64,000 nt of DNA from Trema orientale (taxonomy: Eukaryota; Streptophyta; Magnoliopsida; Rosales; Cannabaceae): the NCBI GenBank assembly GCA_002914845.1, contig JXTC01000643.1:57141-121140 (forward strand), in the 5' to 3' direction. The notes under the pieces are model-generated. The model ran no database searches and had not been told where the DNA came from. It saw only the letters and a program-made list of their open reading frames with translations. A program made the position numbers and the translations under genes. Of the stretch, positions 1 to 11,049 are shown piece by piece (positions within the stretch are counted from its first letter, which is position 1; each line of letters starts with the position of its first letter).

Positions 1-899
1 CCTCTCCCTTGAAGGCTAATAGGTTAGTTTTTGATTAATTTGTAGTTTTGTTTTTTATTTAAATAATTAAAAATATATATTGTAATATTAGGTAAATTTG
101 GATATTAGATATATATATATATAATTATGTGTTGATATTTTAGCTTTGTTTTAGTATTAATTAAAATAAATGTTGTAATATTAAGAAAAATCAGATATTG
201 GTGTAGTTTTTTTTTTAAGTTTTAATTTTATTTTGATATTATATTATTAGGAATATGAATATTCATTTGGTTTTCTGATATTGGATATGAATTTTTAATG
301 GATTATTAAATATTGATTATAAGATTATTAGATTATATTATTAGTTTTAATGGATATTCGATTATTGGATATTAGATTATATTATTATTTTTATTGAATA
401 TTGGATTTGATGAGTTATTGGTGGATTATATTATTAGTTTTATTGGATATTGGATATTAGTGGAGATTTATATTTTGAGAATGTGGATTGAATATGAAGA
501 ATTGTTTAGTTGGATAATTTTTTTTTGTATTAAATTTTGATTTTTGTTTATATTTTTTATTTTAGTTTATGAATTAGAAATTTTTTAGGTTAGAATTTTA
601 TTTTATTAGAATTAATAAATGAAATGAATAATAATTAATTAATTTGTTATTTGAATAAAATATTTAATTGAATAAGATATTTTTAAAAGATTATTTTAAA
701 GTAACTTTAAGTAATTAATTTTGATTAATAAATAAATATTTAATTAATAATTTGTAGAGTTAAATATTTAGAAATATTTTGTAATTAAGAAGTTAAAACC
801 AAATTAAAATGTTAAGAAAAAAGAACAAAAAATAAAAATACAAGTAATGTAAATAAATAAAATAATAGGATAGTAAATAGATAAAATAATAGGATAGTA
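1..899. other. AT-rich tract without genes
   Basis: Very AT-rich DNA with many short TTGGATATTGGATTAT-like runs between 250 and 470 and poly-A/T tracts; no coding signal on either strand. It probably is internal non-coding DNA of the CACTA element, because a comparable tract precedes the minisatellite at 57.7 kb. Confidence 0.5.
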
Positions 900-1690
900 A
901 TACTCATATAATTAATAAAATATCCAAAATATCCCTATGATTATAATTATACCCAAAATACCCTTGCAACTAATTAATTACAAAAACAAGATTATTTTCA
1001 CACAAAAAATATTTAATTCACAAATTACCCAAAATATCCTCATAGTAACTAAAATATTCCTACAATTAATGAAATTCCCATAATGCCCCTACAAATAATT
1101 TTTCCAAAAAAGTAGGTTACTTTAAAAAAATTCTCAAAAATACTCATTTAATTCACAAAATACCCAAAATATCTCTAGAATAATAAAATACCCAAAATAT
1201 CCTTATAGTAACTAAAATACTCATAAAATAAAAAAAAAAAATCCAAAAATACCTATTTAATTCACAAAATATCCAAAAGGCCCTTAGAATAATAAAATAC
1301 CCATTTAATTCACAAAATACCCAAAATTCTCTTAGAATAATAAAATACCCAAAATACTCTTACAGTAACTAAAATACTCATAAAATTAAAAATATCCAAA
1401 AATACCTATTTAATTCACAAAATACCCAAAATTTCCCTAGAATAATAAAATACCTAAGATATTCTTATAGTAGCTAAAATACTCATAAAATTGAAAAAGA
1501 CACAAAAATATCCATTTAATTCATAGAGTACCCAAAATACCCTTAGAATAATAAAATACCCAAAAATACCCTTATAATAACTAAAATATTCATAAAAATA
1601 AAAATAATAATAAAATACCAATTTAATTTACAAAATACCTAAAATACCCCTAGAATAATAAAATACCCAAATACCCTTATACTCATACAT
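900..1690. repeat. Minisatellite of about 105-bp higher-order units
   Basis: Repeated blocks of the type AAAATACCCAAAATAYCC alternate with TTTAATTCACAAAATACCC and ACTAAAATACTCATAAAA. The TTTAATTCACAAAATA block recurs near 1150, 1256, 1307, 1406, 1513 and 1620, giving a spacing near 105 bp with one shorter interval. Units differ from each other at many places, so the array is old. It lies between the AT-rich tract and the transposase gene of the CACTA element. Confidence 0.8.
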
Positions 1691-1915
1691 GTACTCTTAA
1701 AAAATCCGAAATACCCTAAAATCATGAACACTAGAATGGTCACGACACGTAAACTGGTTTAGAATGTTCTTGATCATAACAGTTAGAATTATACAATTGT
1801 GATGATCAAGACCATTCCAAATGAGTTGATGATTGAATTTTTAGAATTTAATTTCATTATTACTCTATACTTTTTAATTATAATATACTTATCACTATTT
1901 ATACTTGCACATAGT

Positions 1916-3587
1916 CATGGTCGCTGTTGAGCCTAGTTATCACGGTGGTGATGGAGGTGCCGACTCTCCACAATGTCCTACCAGAGTTCCTCAGCGATGC
2001 GATTTAAGTATTGTTTGTTACATATTAAATTTTACTTTTTCATTAATTTGGATATGTGGACCCTAGCTTACTTGCTAATATACTTATTTATTTTGCAGAT
2101 CCTATTAGGAGGAATGTGAGGTCGAAGAGTGGGCCATTGAACCTACGCCAACTATTTGAGGAAAAGGGGAAGAACCCTCTTTCGATCAAATTTGATAAGG
2201 CAGAAGGCACTTGGCGCCTAGTTGACGACTATAAAAAAATACTTCCCCTATTTAATTGGCGTGCTTGTCCGACAGAAAGTGGATCTTTAGTATAAAAATT
2301 GGAAGTCGATTCCTATTGAGCAGAAAAGGAAGATCATTCCTGTTGTTGAGGTAAAAAATATATCATATTTATTAAATTTTATGAATTTTGCNACGACAGC
2401 GATAATTTGGCCAATGTTAGGGATAGCATCCTTAGGACTGCGGCAGACATATATAGCAACTGGAAGACCGAGCATAATTAGCATTTCAGGCTCATTGGGG
2501 CCGACAAAAATACTTTTGACTTGGCGATGACACGTTCTAAAGTGTCTAAGGAGATGGATGTCGCAACATGAGGGCATTATTACGACTTTTTTGACTCTCC
2601 AGAGTTTAAGGTAAGTGTGTAGTTATAAATTATTTATTTATTATTAAGTAATAAAATATTATATTATAATTAATTTTTTTTCCTACAGACGATTTCTGAA
2701 AGAAATACTGCAAATAGGCCACGTCAGTTAGCAGTGAGCAAACAGAGACCCGTTTCCATTGCTCACAAACGATATAAGAAGGTAATAAAATTGCGATTTT
2801 TCTTATAATATTTTTTATTTTTAAAACATTAAATTTTAATAATAAATTATGTTCCTTTAAATACTTTTACAGCATAATCCTACTACTGGCGAGCTTCAAC
2901 CAGTTGTTGAGAGTTTCAGTGATCGCTATTTAACTGAGTAAACTGGATGGCCGAGTGCACAGTTTGAGGCCAATTATGTATGTCATTAATTAATTTCTTT
3001 TAAACAAAATCTCAATTTTCTTTTCTATATGCTAATTTTAATCTTTTTTTTGTAGAATAAGATGCTCGAGACTCGGAACACTCAGTCTCAAGCATCTTTC
3101 CAATCTGATTCAAATTTATCTACTTCTGTTATTGATGCTTATATTGTGGATGAGGTTCTCGGTACACGTTGCAGATTTAGGAGAGGTGTCGAACGTAAGT
3201 TGAGTAAGTCCGCTTCTAATACTAGATTTGCCGCACTAGACTTTACACCGTCAGTACCTGAGGATGTCCAATGATATATACAAGAAAGCCAACAATGCAT
3301 GACGACAGCCCAACAACGAGAGGTAGCCACTCAGGAGATGATCGCTCAACAATAGCGATCAATAGAGGCTCATACAGTGCAGATAGCGCATATGCAGAGG
3401 ATTTTGTCATCTCTAGTACCAGTTGTCAATATGTCTAGCCCTGCTCCTATTCATCCAGGGTTCACTTCGACATCGTTTGGCATGATATACCCCCAGCCCC
3501 GCTACTACTACCTTGTTTCGCCCATCCTTCACTGACTCGTCGAGAAGATAACAGTGAAGAAACCGAGGACGAGGACTTAGGCTTGTA
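1916..3587 (+). pseudogene. Decayed CACTA Transposase_24-like (TNPA-type) gene
   Basis: Several exons can be traced. Likely pieces are about 1916-2010, 2099-2350, 2400-2610, 2689-2781, 2873-2977 and 3056-3587, with GT donors at 2351, 2611, 2782 and 2978 and AG acceptors before 2689, 2873 and 3056. The peptides match the plant Transposase_24 layout as I recall it: PIRRNVRSKSGPLNLRQLFE, then NWKSIPIEQKRK, then a FFDSPEFK / ANRPRQ / HNPTTGELQP block, and finally the EVLGTRCRFRRGVERK motif. In-frame stops occur near 2293, 2497, 2569 and 2939, and more follow 3272, so it cannot give the full protein. Members bind element ends during transposition. The exon borders are inferred. Confidence 0.65.
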
Positions 3588-3697
3588 GACTCTTTTCTAC
3601 TTTTAGACAACTTTATATATTTTTTAGTTTTTGACAAAACTTTTTAATTTTAATGTCATTTAAAATATTACTTTATTTATTTTTTATTAATTATTNT

Positions 3698-3956
3698 AAA
3701 TGTCACCGCTCAATGTTTACGCTTTAAATAAACATAGAGCGGCCGCTATTGGTCTGCCAGATAGTATTTCTGTTGACTTTTTAGTGGAGACAATTGTCGC
3801 TGCTATAAATTATCTAATACGAGCACCACGCGTGTCTCTGCTTTAGGTATCTATACCAACGAACCTTTAGCAGCGACACTAAAGCGGAGACATTGTCACT
3901 GCTTTAGATCTAAAGCGGTGACAAATGTCTCCACTCTATTCCTGTTTTCTTGTAGT
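3698..3956. repeat. CACTA subterminal repeats and right terminal inverted repeat
   Basis: Short GC-containing motifs (GGAGACAATTGTCGCTGC, AAAGCGGAGACATTGTC, AAAGCGGTGACAAATGTC) appear in both orientations in the last 260 bp and finish with TTTTCTTGTAGTG. This is the standard end structure of CACTA elements; clusters like this are transposase-binding sites in En/Spm. Confidence 0.75.
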
Positions 3957-4032
3957 GAATATGTATGATCGTTCTGTTTGCAATCACCTACATTATTTTT
4001 CAGTTCTTTAAATGCCCACAGATATCAGCGAG

Positions 4033-4587
4033 TAGGGCTAGCAATTTTCTATATAGCACGATAATACAACTCAAAAACGATATAAAATAAACGGGTTTGG
4101 GTGACTCATTTATTTTTCGTGTTAATTTCATGTTGATATGTGTAACATGAATAATATACAGTTGAGTTTTAAGTCAACCCTTTTAACCCATAAATGACAT
4201 GTATGACATGTGTAGTTAAACGAGTCGTTTTCGTGTTGTATCAACACGATACAAATATGACATATTTATTAACTTTTTAATATTTTCAATGTGATTTTGA
4301 TTAATTTAAAACATAATTATATATATTTAGTTGAATTAATTAGGGCATAATTGTGTTAAATTTGAGTAATCATGTCAAATAGGTCATATTATGAAACACG
4401 ATACATTTATTAAATGGGTTATATATCTCATATCGTGTTACCTGTGTATTAGTTATATCATGCTCATGTTTAGACTTTTGACACGTTTATTAGTTGTATC
4501 GTGTTTGGGTTAGGGTATTATCTTATCGTGTTGTGTCTTAATCTTGTTGATCTGAATACGATACCATAATACAAGTTGTCAGCCCTG
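4033..4587. mobile_element. hAT-like MITE, 555 bp, with 8-bp target-site duplication
   Basis: The ends are TAGGGCTAGCAA at the left and TTGTCAGCCCTG at the right, imperfect inverted repeats. They are flanked by TCAGCGAG (4025-4032) and TCAGTGAG (4588-4595), an 8-bp TSD with one mismatch, which points to the hAT superfamily. The interior is rich in CGTGTT/AACACG and ACGGGTTTGGGT motifs and encodes nothing. A related element lies at 47829-48980. Confidence 0.85.
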
Positions 4588-4595
4588 TCAGTGAG

Positions 4596-5199
4596 GTTGT
4601 TCTGTGCAAGCACTCTAGCCAACCACGTACGTTAAATTCAATATTTTATATTTCTGTGATTTCAATTTCAGTATAATAATCTAACTAACTGAATAGATGG
4701 TACTACCACTTATGTCAAAATTTTAATTATCTAACACGTGGTGCTAGACCACTGCCCATAGATTTAGTTACCTATAATTCATCTTTTGCGGTTAAAGCAC
4801 CCCTTAGCATAGTGTATAGCCAACCTTGTGTTCTAATTAAGCCAATTGGTGGTATACCTTCCTAATCTTGCACCATGAAGTAATTTCAGCCAAAAATAAG
4901 AAGACAAAATATATATATATATCATTTGGTGTGCTTATATAGCTAGTGTTAGTTCGCTTATTCTTAATCGCTTATTAATTTTCCATTTTGTTGTACTTCA
5001 TGTTGATTATCCAACAGTTATATGTAAGGTTATACTTCTTCAGTTGTTACCGATATTTTATCTATGCGCTTACGACCTTGATTTCTTGGAATTGTTCTAG
5101 CTTCACTTAAAGGACTTGTTTTTGATGGTTAATTTTATTAATTAATTAGGTTATCTCTTTGATAAGAACCTGGATACTTCTATTATATGTGTAAAAAGT
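4596..5199. other. Intergenic DNA, no feature recognised
   Basis: AT-rich DNA with no open frame of note on either strand and no repeat structure that I can name. Confidence 0.5.
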
Positions 5200-8100
5200 T
5201 TACGAGCAAGCATTTTGTTCTAGTGGAGAGTGAGGGAGCTTGATCGACAGGATTCTCAGTGTGACTGCCAAACCATCCACATCAGGCTCTGAGATAGACC
5301 ACAAGATTATTAATTATTAGAAGACAATTAGAGAAGAAATTATTTCTTTTATTATAAATAAATGGATTATTATGTGTATTTACTTAAACATTATTGGGGT
5401 TTTTATTCTAAGATTAATTTTGCATCATTGTATCTATCAAAACCTTAGCTACTCTTACAAATAGAGAGCTATGGTTATAATAAGATTACGAGGCTCTACT
5501 TTTTCCTTTTTACATCTCTGTTTCTATCTCTCACACTATCTATTAGATTTTTTTATATTATTGTTATCATTACCACTTACGCTCTCATAATCGCTACTCG
5601 AACCACAGCATTAATAAACTGATTTAGAACATGTTAGCAGCCCTGGAACTATTTTTGAGGTATGTAATTGAAATTTTAGATTTATACACATAATCGTATA
5701 AGACGTTAATTATATTTGATATATATATATGTATATAAATATATATTTGTGTATGCCATGATTAAATTAATGCGACGAGGAAGAGAATTTTATATGTCAT
5801 GTATATTTAAAGACTCCTCGGCAATTGGTATGACTTCTCTATAAGATTCCGTGCTTTGATTGAATACTTTACTATATGTTTAGGTACGTATATCTTTATG
5901 TAATTTCACAAATCAATTCTAATTTTGCATATTTTGATTTTCGTATGCATATATATGTATTTCTAACATGTTTTTCTTGTTTTTAATTATTAAGTATATC
6001 ATTGAAAAGCATGAAAATGACATATATATTATGCTATTGTATTTGTGAATTCATTAAACTTAGGCGCTACTGTTGTTTGCATTCTATTAGTGCCGAATAT
6101 AATTGGTAATCATACGATGCCCACAGAGTGATAATAGTTTTGTTTTGGTTTTGCATGATTATAAAAATGTAAAAATATATAAATGGTTTATGCGTTTTTC
6201 AAACTCTCGGTTTTCTTTAATTTTTAGTTATATTTCCACCGTGAGCTTGTATACGTATACATGTTTATACTTCATATGCATAAGATCTTCCGTCTTTTAT
6301 GAAATAGACTATGAAATCTATATTCTATATATATGTTATGCTTCCGTAAAGGAAAAACATGGAAATCGGGATTTTTAATATTGTGTATATATGTTCTCTA
6401 ATAATTATTGACATATGTTCTGATTTTATTATGTAAATTTCTCAAAAATTATTTGACGTGAGTCCTTAATGCTAAAAGCATTTAAATACTAACGAGCTAG
6501 CTGAGATCATTAAGGAATAAAATAAGGCATCAGCCTAAAAGTATGATGAAGGTTATGATACTATTGATGACTCGTCTGTGTAAGGATTTAAAGGTTGAAT
6601 ACCTCACTATCAAAGATCTCAGTATCCTCTGAAAAAATTCTTAAGGATCGATATGATCACTCGAAGTTCATAATCCTACCACATGCTCAAAATATTTATT
6701 TGGCTACACTAGCACCTACAGGACTTTTAAGTTTATTTCAAAATACAATTCTACCATGCTTAGAATCACTTCACAGCTAAAATTTCAGAAGTACTCTATA
6801 CTCATTGTTGGTCTTCTGGTGGTTCATAATCCGACCACATACTCAATATATTTATTTGGCTACACTAGCGCCTATAGAACCATAAGTTCGTTTCAAAGTA
6901 CAATTCTGTCATGCTTAGAATCATCTCACAGTTGAAATTTCAGAAGTACTCTATGTTGATTGTTGGTCTTCTGGAGGCTGAGAAGGACAATATTTTAGTG
7001 ATGAAGAATCATCAGACTAGGCATAATGGCATTTCAACGATCCTTGAAGTGAATATTGTATGTGGTTAACCATAGGCATGAAAAATGTGGGGAAATTAAA
7101 AATAATGGACGTGATTATATTAACAATCTTATAGAAAATACTTAAGTATACCATCAGAAGAGGAGAGAGAATAATGAGTAAGCAAGCCAAGAATGTGGAG
7201 TATGTCTATTGTAAATGTACTAGAGAGAATAGCCATTAGAGTTGTAACCTTAAACATCTATTTGATTTGTACCAAATTAAGGTCCCTTTAGTGAATAATA
7301 TACACCGTGGAAGGGAATTGGCCCATATAAAGGACATAACCCAGTTAAATCAATGACTCCTATGTCGCCTCCCAGAAGGAGTAGTTAAGCTTAGTATATT
7401 CTTGTAATTATTTACTAGAGACTTTTCAGATGTGTTTGGATAATTCTTGGATATTGTATTTATTTATCTGAATTTTTCTATACTACAAGATATATGTCAT
7501 CTTATTGTTGTTTTCGCTATGAGCATTACTGGAAACAATGCACAGTCAAATACTTGTAGGAGAGATAAATTAGAAGTATGCATTTAGTTAGTGTTTGTGT
7601 AACTACGCATACTATCCTATTGGATAGTAGATACTTTATGAACCCGTTTAATCATGAAGGGTATATGATTACGACTTCAGACATTATTAAACTAATAGAG
7701 GGCTCCAGAAGAGTATCTATCTTATTGCTTATTAAAACTAAGTTCCTTATTAATGATATTTTATACTCACCACAATCCCAGCCTAATTTATTCGGCTTTA
7801 ATGACATACGCCGAAATAGTTTTCTAGTGGAAATAAGGATTGAGAGCAATAAGAAATTTCTATATATTACTTTCACTAAAGGCTGTCAAATGCAGTTATT
7901 ATAGGAGTTCCTTATGCTCTCCATAGGAATTAAAAGCCTTAATTTCTTATTGTAAAATTAAAAGACATGTTACTTTGAACTTGAAATTCAATCATCAAAC
8001 CCTAAAGGTTTGGCTTAACTGATTGGATCATCACGAGTCTAGTATGATGAGCTGAATTTCTACGAATTATATTAAATATCTACTTAAGAATAAGAAAATC

Positions 8101-8500
8101 CCTTCATATAAATTTTTGTGTTATGTATACTAAAGGCAAATTAGTTATAAGACTATCATTGAAAACTTTGAATTTTTGCAATGGATCTAAGAGAATATTT
8201 ATGGATCGATCCATCCCCCATATATATGGGCGATTTTGATATTTATGATTTTAATAGATTGCTCAAAGTATTGGTCTTACGTTAGCTTATTTTCTACTCG
8301 TAATCTGACCTTCGCCAAACTGTTTGCTCAATTGTAGCCATCTTGTTTTTCAGGATATGTCTGTTACTTCGTACGTAGTATCAATGGAATTAAGTTCATA
8401 AGTTGAAATGTATTCCACTATGTCTTGCTCAAAGAAATAATATAGCGAGGCATTGCTGAAGGTTCTTCAATTCGATCGGACTATTTTGGCATAAATCTCT
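5200..8500 (+). mobile_element. Ty1/copia retrotransposon fossil (partial, broken)
   Basis: Parts can be followed in order on the plus strand. A probable LTR end and primer-site-like block lies at about 5460-5650, ending in a TTTAGAACATGTTAGCAG-type sequence that resembles plant copia leader junctions. A Gag-like region runs about 6530-7060 (DRYDHSKFIILPHAQN, EAEKDNILVMKNHQ). A protease-like region is at 7578-7904 (HTILLDSRYFMNP, KLIEGSRRVSILL, ILYSPQSQPNLFGF). The pre-integrase/integrase start lies about 8040-8340. Downstream parts are absent. It is broken in many places and looks old; no second LTR was found in the window. Confidence 0.65.
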
Positions 8501-10617
8501 GTGTAGGTTATTATTTTAGTTTTATTTTCAGACTCAGTCCATTGTCTTGAATGAATATCTTTTTTATTTTTTTTTTCAATAAATTCTATGTTGGGTGATA
8601 GATATTATTCTAGGGGTAAGTGCAACTAAATTGGGATTTACGATTTATGATTCTTTATCTCATTCATTAAAAAAAAAAAAAAGAAAGCTTTGTTATTGAC
8701 TTTAGAACGCAATAGTTAGACAACAACTAGAATATATACTTTGGTTTATTACAATATAGCCACTTTAATGCATGTTCTTAATCATAATTAGTAATTAAGA
8801 ACTACAATCATTGAGACACATCAAAGAGAGAATCAAATAACTACTTTTTGGCAGCTGATCAACTTAGTGCTGCTCTTGTTCCAAAGACATCTAATTGAGC
8901 AGCTGGAATCATTAATTCTTCAAGCCTTGACATTGATGTTGAACTTCAAGTATTTGGTCAATTCTATTGATGGCGGTATTTTCAGTGCTGGGAATTGATG
9001 CTCTTATTATTAATATGTGATATTTTCGAAACATATTGCACATAAAAATTAGGAAAGAATATTTACTCGATTGCTCATTCTATACAGTATGTAAAGGAGA
9101 ATATATGAAGGATATACTTCTTCATATATTCTTAATCATTCTTCCAACAGAGTATTACATACTCACAGCCTACAGAGAATTACACGTAGATATATTACTT
9201 TGTTTGTTTTGTTTTGTTTTTCAAGCAAAACCTAGATATATTACTCAGTAACCCTAGCTAGAGTCGCAAAGACCGAAAATTAGAAAACAATTAAATATAA
9301 ATCAGTGAGGATAGTAGTGACATAATTAATGGATATTATATAAATTAATATTGCTCCTGACAGAATTACGGATGGAGGAAATATTTTAGATTAATGTTAT
9401 TAGATGAGTAAAAAATATTGGAGATGAAAATGAAAAAGCTAGCTAGCTCTAGACTTGAAACTCTCGATGTGTACTGGCGCTAGAAATCTTAAAAATGCTT
9501 CGATTTTAATTATGATTTCTTAATATTTGAAAATAGACTGACTATTTTTCATATATCTGTATATATATATATGATTAGAAATTAACACCCACAGATGCGT
9601 GATTAAACTTATACTCCATATGAAGGGCCATTATACCGCCAAGAAAATTCAAGTTATATATGTCTAATATATATAGAGTAACTGCTAGCTAATTCAAACA
9701 GGTAATAAATATACAGTAACTAGCTAGAACATCTCTTGAATTGATCATTCGCGCATCATCTTCTGTGAGATCGTCTGGCTAATTCAACAGGCTATTTCTG
9801 TAAATTAACATTTATAATAACGACACAAACATAAATATGATTTGAATCAAATTGCAATCAATTACAAAGTAACATTTGCTAGCTAGATAGTAGTACACTA
9901 AATTATACTACTTTAACCCGCTGTCAAAAAAAAAAAATTATACTACTTCAACCACTAAAAAAAAGGGAAAACTATTTGGTATAAGTATTGAATGAAGCAA
10001 TTTTCTAAAACATAATTAGTTCAACATATATATATATATAGACGATTGATTTAAAAAACGAAAAATTAATGGAAACCTATGAACTAGCAGAATGTATGAA
10101 AAAACTAATTAACGTGTTATCAATTCACTTGTTGGCCATAAATAATAATTAAGACACCAAATTATATACAGGTGATTTCAAATTCTAATATCTCATGAGT
10201 ATTAATACGGCAAAACAAAATAAAAGTGATAATATTAGCCCAAACACTTGGACAGTTTGCTCTTGATGTTACGTGCAATCCAATAGAAAAAAGTGGCTTG
10301 CAATGTATAGTTCAAGAATATTTAGGACATTTTTTAAGTAATAAAGTGCATAAAAATGGGAAAACCCCAAATTTATGCTAAAAGGGAAAGGTTGTGAATC
10401 CAGATTAATTGGCTCCAACGATCAGAAAAACACAAAAATCAATTCAAGAAACAAGAACATATATCAAACAAAAAGACAATTTCAACCCTATATTCGATAC
10501 TATAATAGATTACCAATTCATCCCACAAATTTAAGTTGTTAGGAGGAGATCAGATCAAACTTAAATTGTTAGTCTAAATTAATAACGAACTATATATAGT
10601 GTTGAAGAGAGAGGGGC
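8500..10617. other. Intergenic DNA downstream of the microRNA gene
   Basis: AT-rich DNA with several AT microsatellite runs (for example 10027-10040) and poly-A tracts. No open frame resembles a known protein. A stretch at about 8840-8990 has a more gene-like base composition, but I could not match either strand to a family. The 3' part of the minus-strand microRNA transcript may extend into the upper end. Confidence 0.4.
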
Positions 10618-10718
10618 TAGCTGGAGATGATGACAGAAGAATAGAGAGCACAAAGGAGTGAGATGCCCGCCATGCATTTCATCATCTGTGCTCTCTATCT
10701 TCTGTCAACAACATCACC
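10618..10718 (-). ncRNA. MIR157: MIR156/157 precursor hairpin
   Basis: On the minus strand, 10708 down to 10688 is a 21-nt sequence identical to the conserved plant miR157a/miR156-type mature RNA (starts TTGACAGAAG, ends AGAGAGCAC). The loop side continues AGATGATGAAATGC, matching the AGATGATGAGAT start of known MIR157 loops, and the other arm ends CTCCTTTGTGCTCTCTATTC. The star strand falls at 10649-10629. The two arms pair along the whole mature sequence with a single bulged base, meeting plant microRNA rules. miR156/157 guides AGO1 to cut SPL/SBP-box mRNAs and holds plants in the juvenile phase. A TATA box lies about 260 bp upstream at 10969-10976 on the same strand, so this looks like an intact gene. 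No second hairpin is nearby. Confidence 0.93.
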
Positions 10719-10847
10719 GTGCCTCCTTAGGCATATGTCTCTAGTAGCTTGTTAGGATATATAATTATATATTATAAGTATAGCATATACATAATAGTTA
10801 CTCAACTGAAATTCTTTCTATGCACCTGTTCATGAGAAAGAGAGGAA

Positions 10848-10920
10848 TGGAGAGAGATCTAGAGAGAGAGAGACAGAGAGACAGAGAAAGGATGAGGAGG
10901 AGGATCACTGGGGAGAAGAT
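10848..10920 (-). repeat. CT-rich leader (GA repeat on plus strand) in the pri-miRNA 5' region
   Basis: The plus strand carries GAGAGAGAGA / GACAGAGAGACAG runs; read on the transcribed minus strand this is a CT-rich leader between the TATA box and the hairpin. CT-rich leaders are common downstream of plant promoters. The open frame seen here on the plus strand is low complexity and not a gene. Confidence 0.6.
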
Positions 10921-10968
10921 TGATGAGAATTATCTATGGGATGGTCTAAGAGACTTCCCTAAAACCTC

Positions 10969-10976
10969 TATTTATA
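10969..10976 (-). promoter_or_regulatory. TATA box of the MIR156/157 gene
   Basis: Minus-strand CCTATAAATAGAGG is a textbook plant TATA box. Transcription would start about 30 bp downstream, near 10940, and then run through a CT-rich leader before reaching the hairpin at 10718. Spacing and orientation fit a Pol II pri-miRNA promoter; the start site is inferred. Confidence 0.7.
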
Positions 10977-11049
10977 GGAAAAAATTTTGCCCTGATGCCA
11001 ATCACGTGTACATTCCATAAGATTTACAAAAAATAATTGAATATATAGT

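Larger units (their letters stand above)
1..3956 (+). mobile_element. CACTA (En/Spm) DNA transposon, right-hand part; left end outside the window
   Basis: The right end is the inverted complement of the CACTACAAGAAAA terminus typical of plant CACTA elements (3944-3956). Just inside it, 3698-3945 holds subterminal repeats built on GCGGCGACA / AAAGCGGTGACA-like motifs in both orientations, as expected for transposase-binding ends. Inside are a decayed Transposase_24-like gene (1916-3587), a minisatellite (900-1690) and an AT-rich tract (1-900). No left terminus is visible, so the element probably starts upstream. That the AT-rich tract and array belong to it is inferred; a similar order is seen near 56.5-59 kb. 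Ambiguous bases (N) occur at 2392 and 3696. Confidence 0.75.

Noticed and set aside
8840-8990. Gene-like composition between the copia fossil and the MIR gene
   Set aside because: Translations of both strands gave no recognisable family and frames are short.
10820-11020. Plus-strand frame rich in Glu/Arg (MERDLERERQRDRERM type)
   Set aside because: It is the antisense of the CT-rich leader and promoter of the minus-strand MIR156/157 gene; low complexity.
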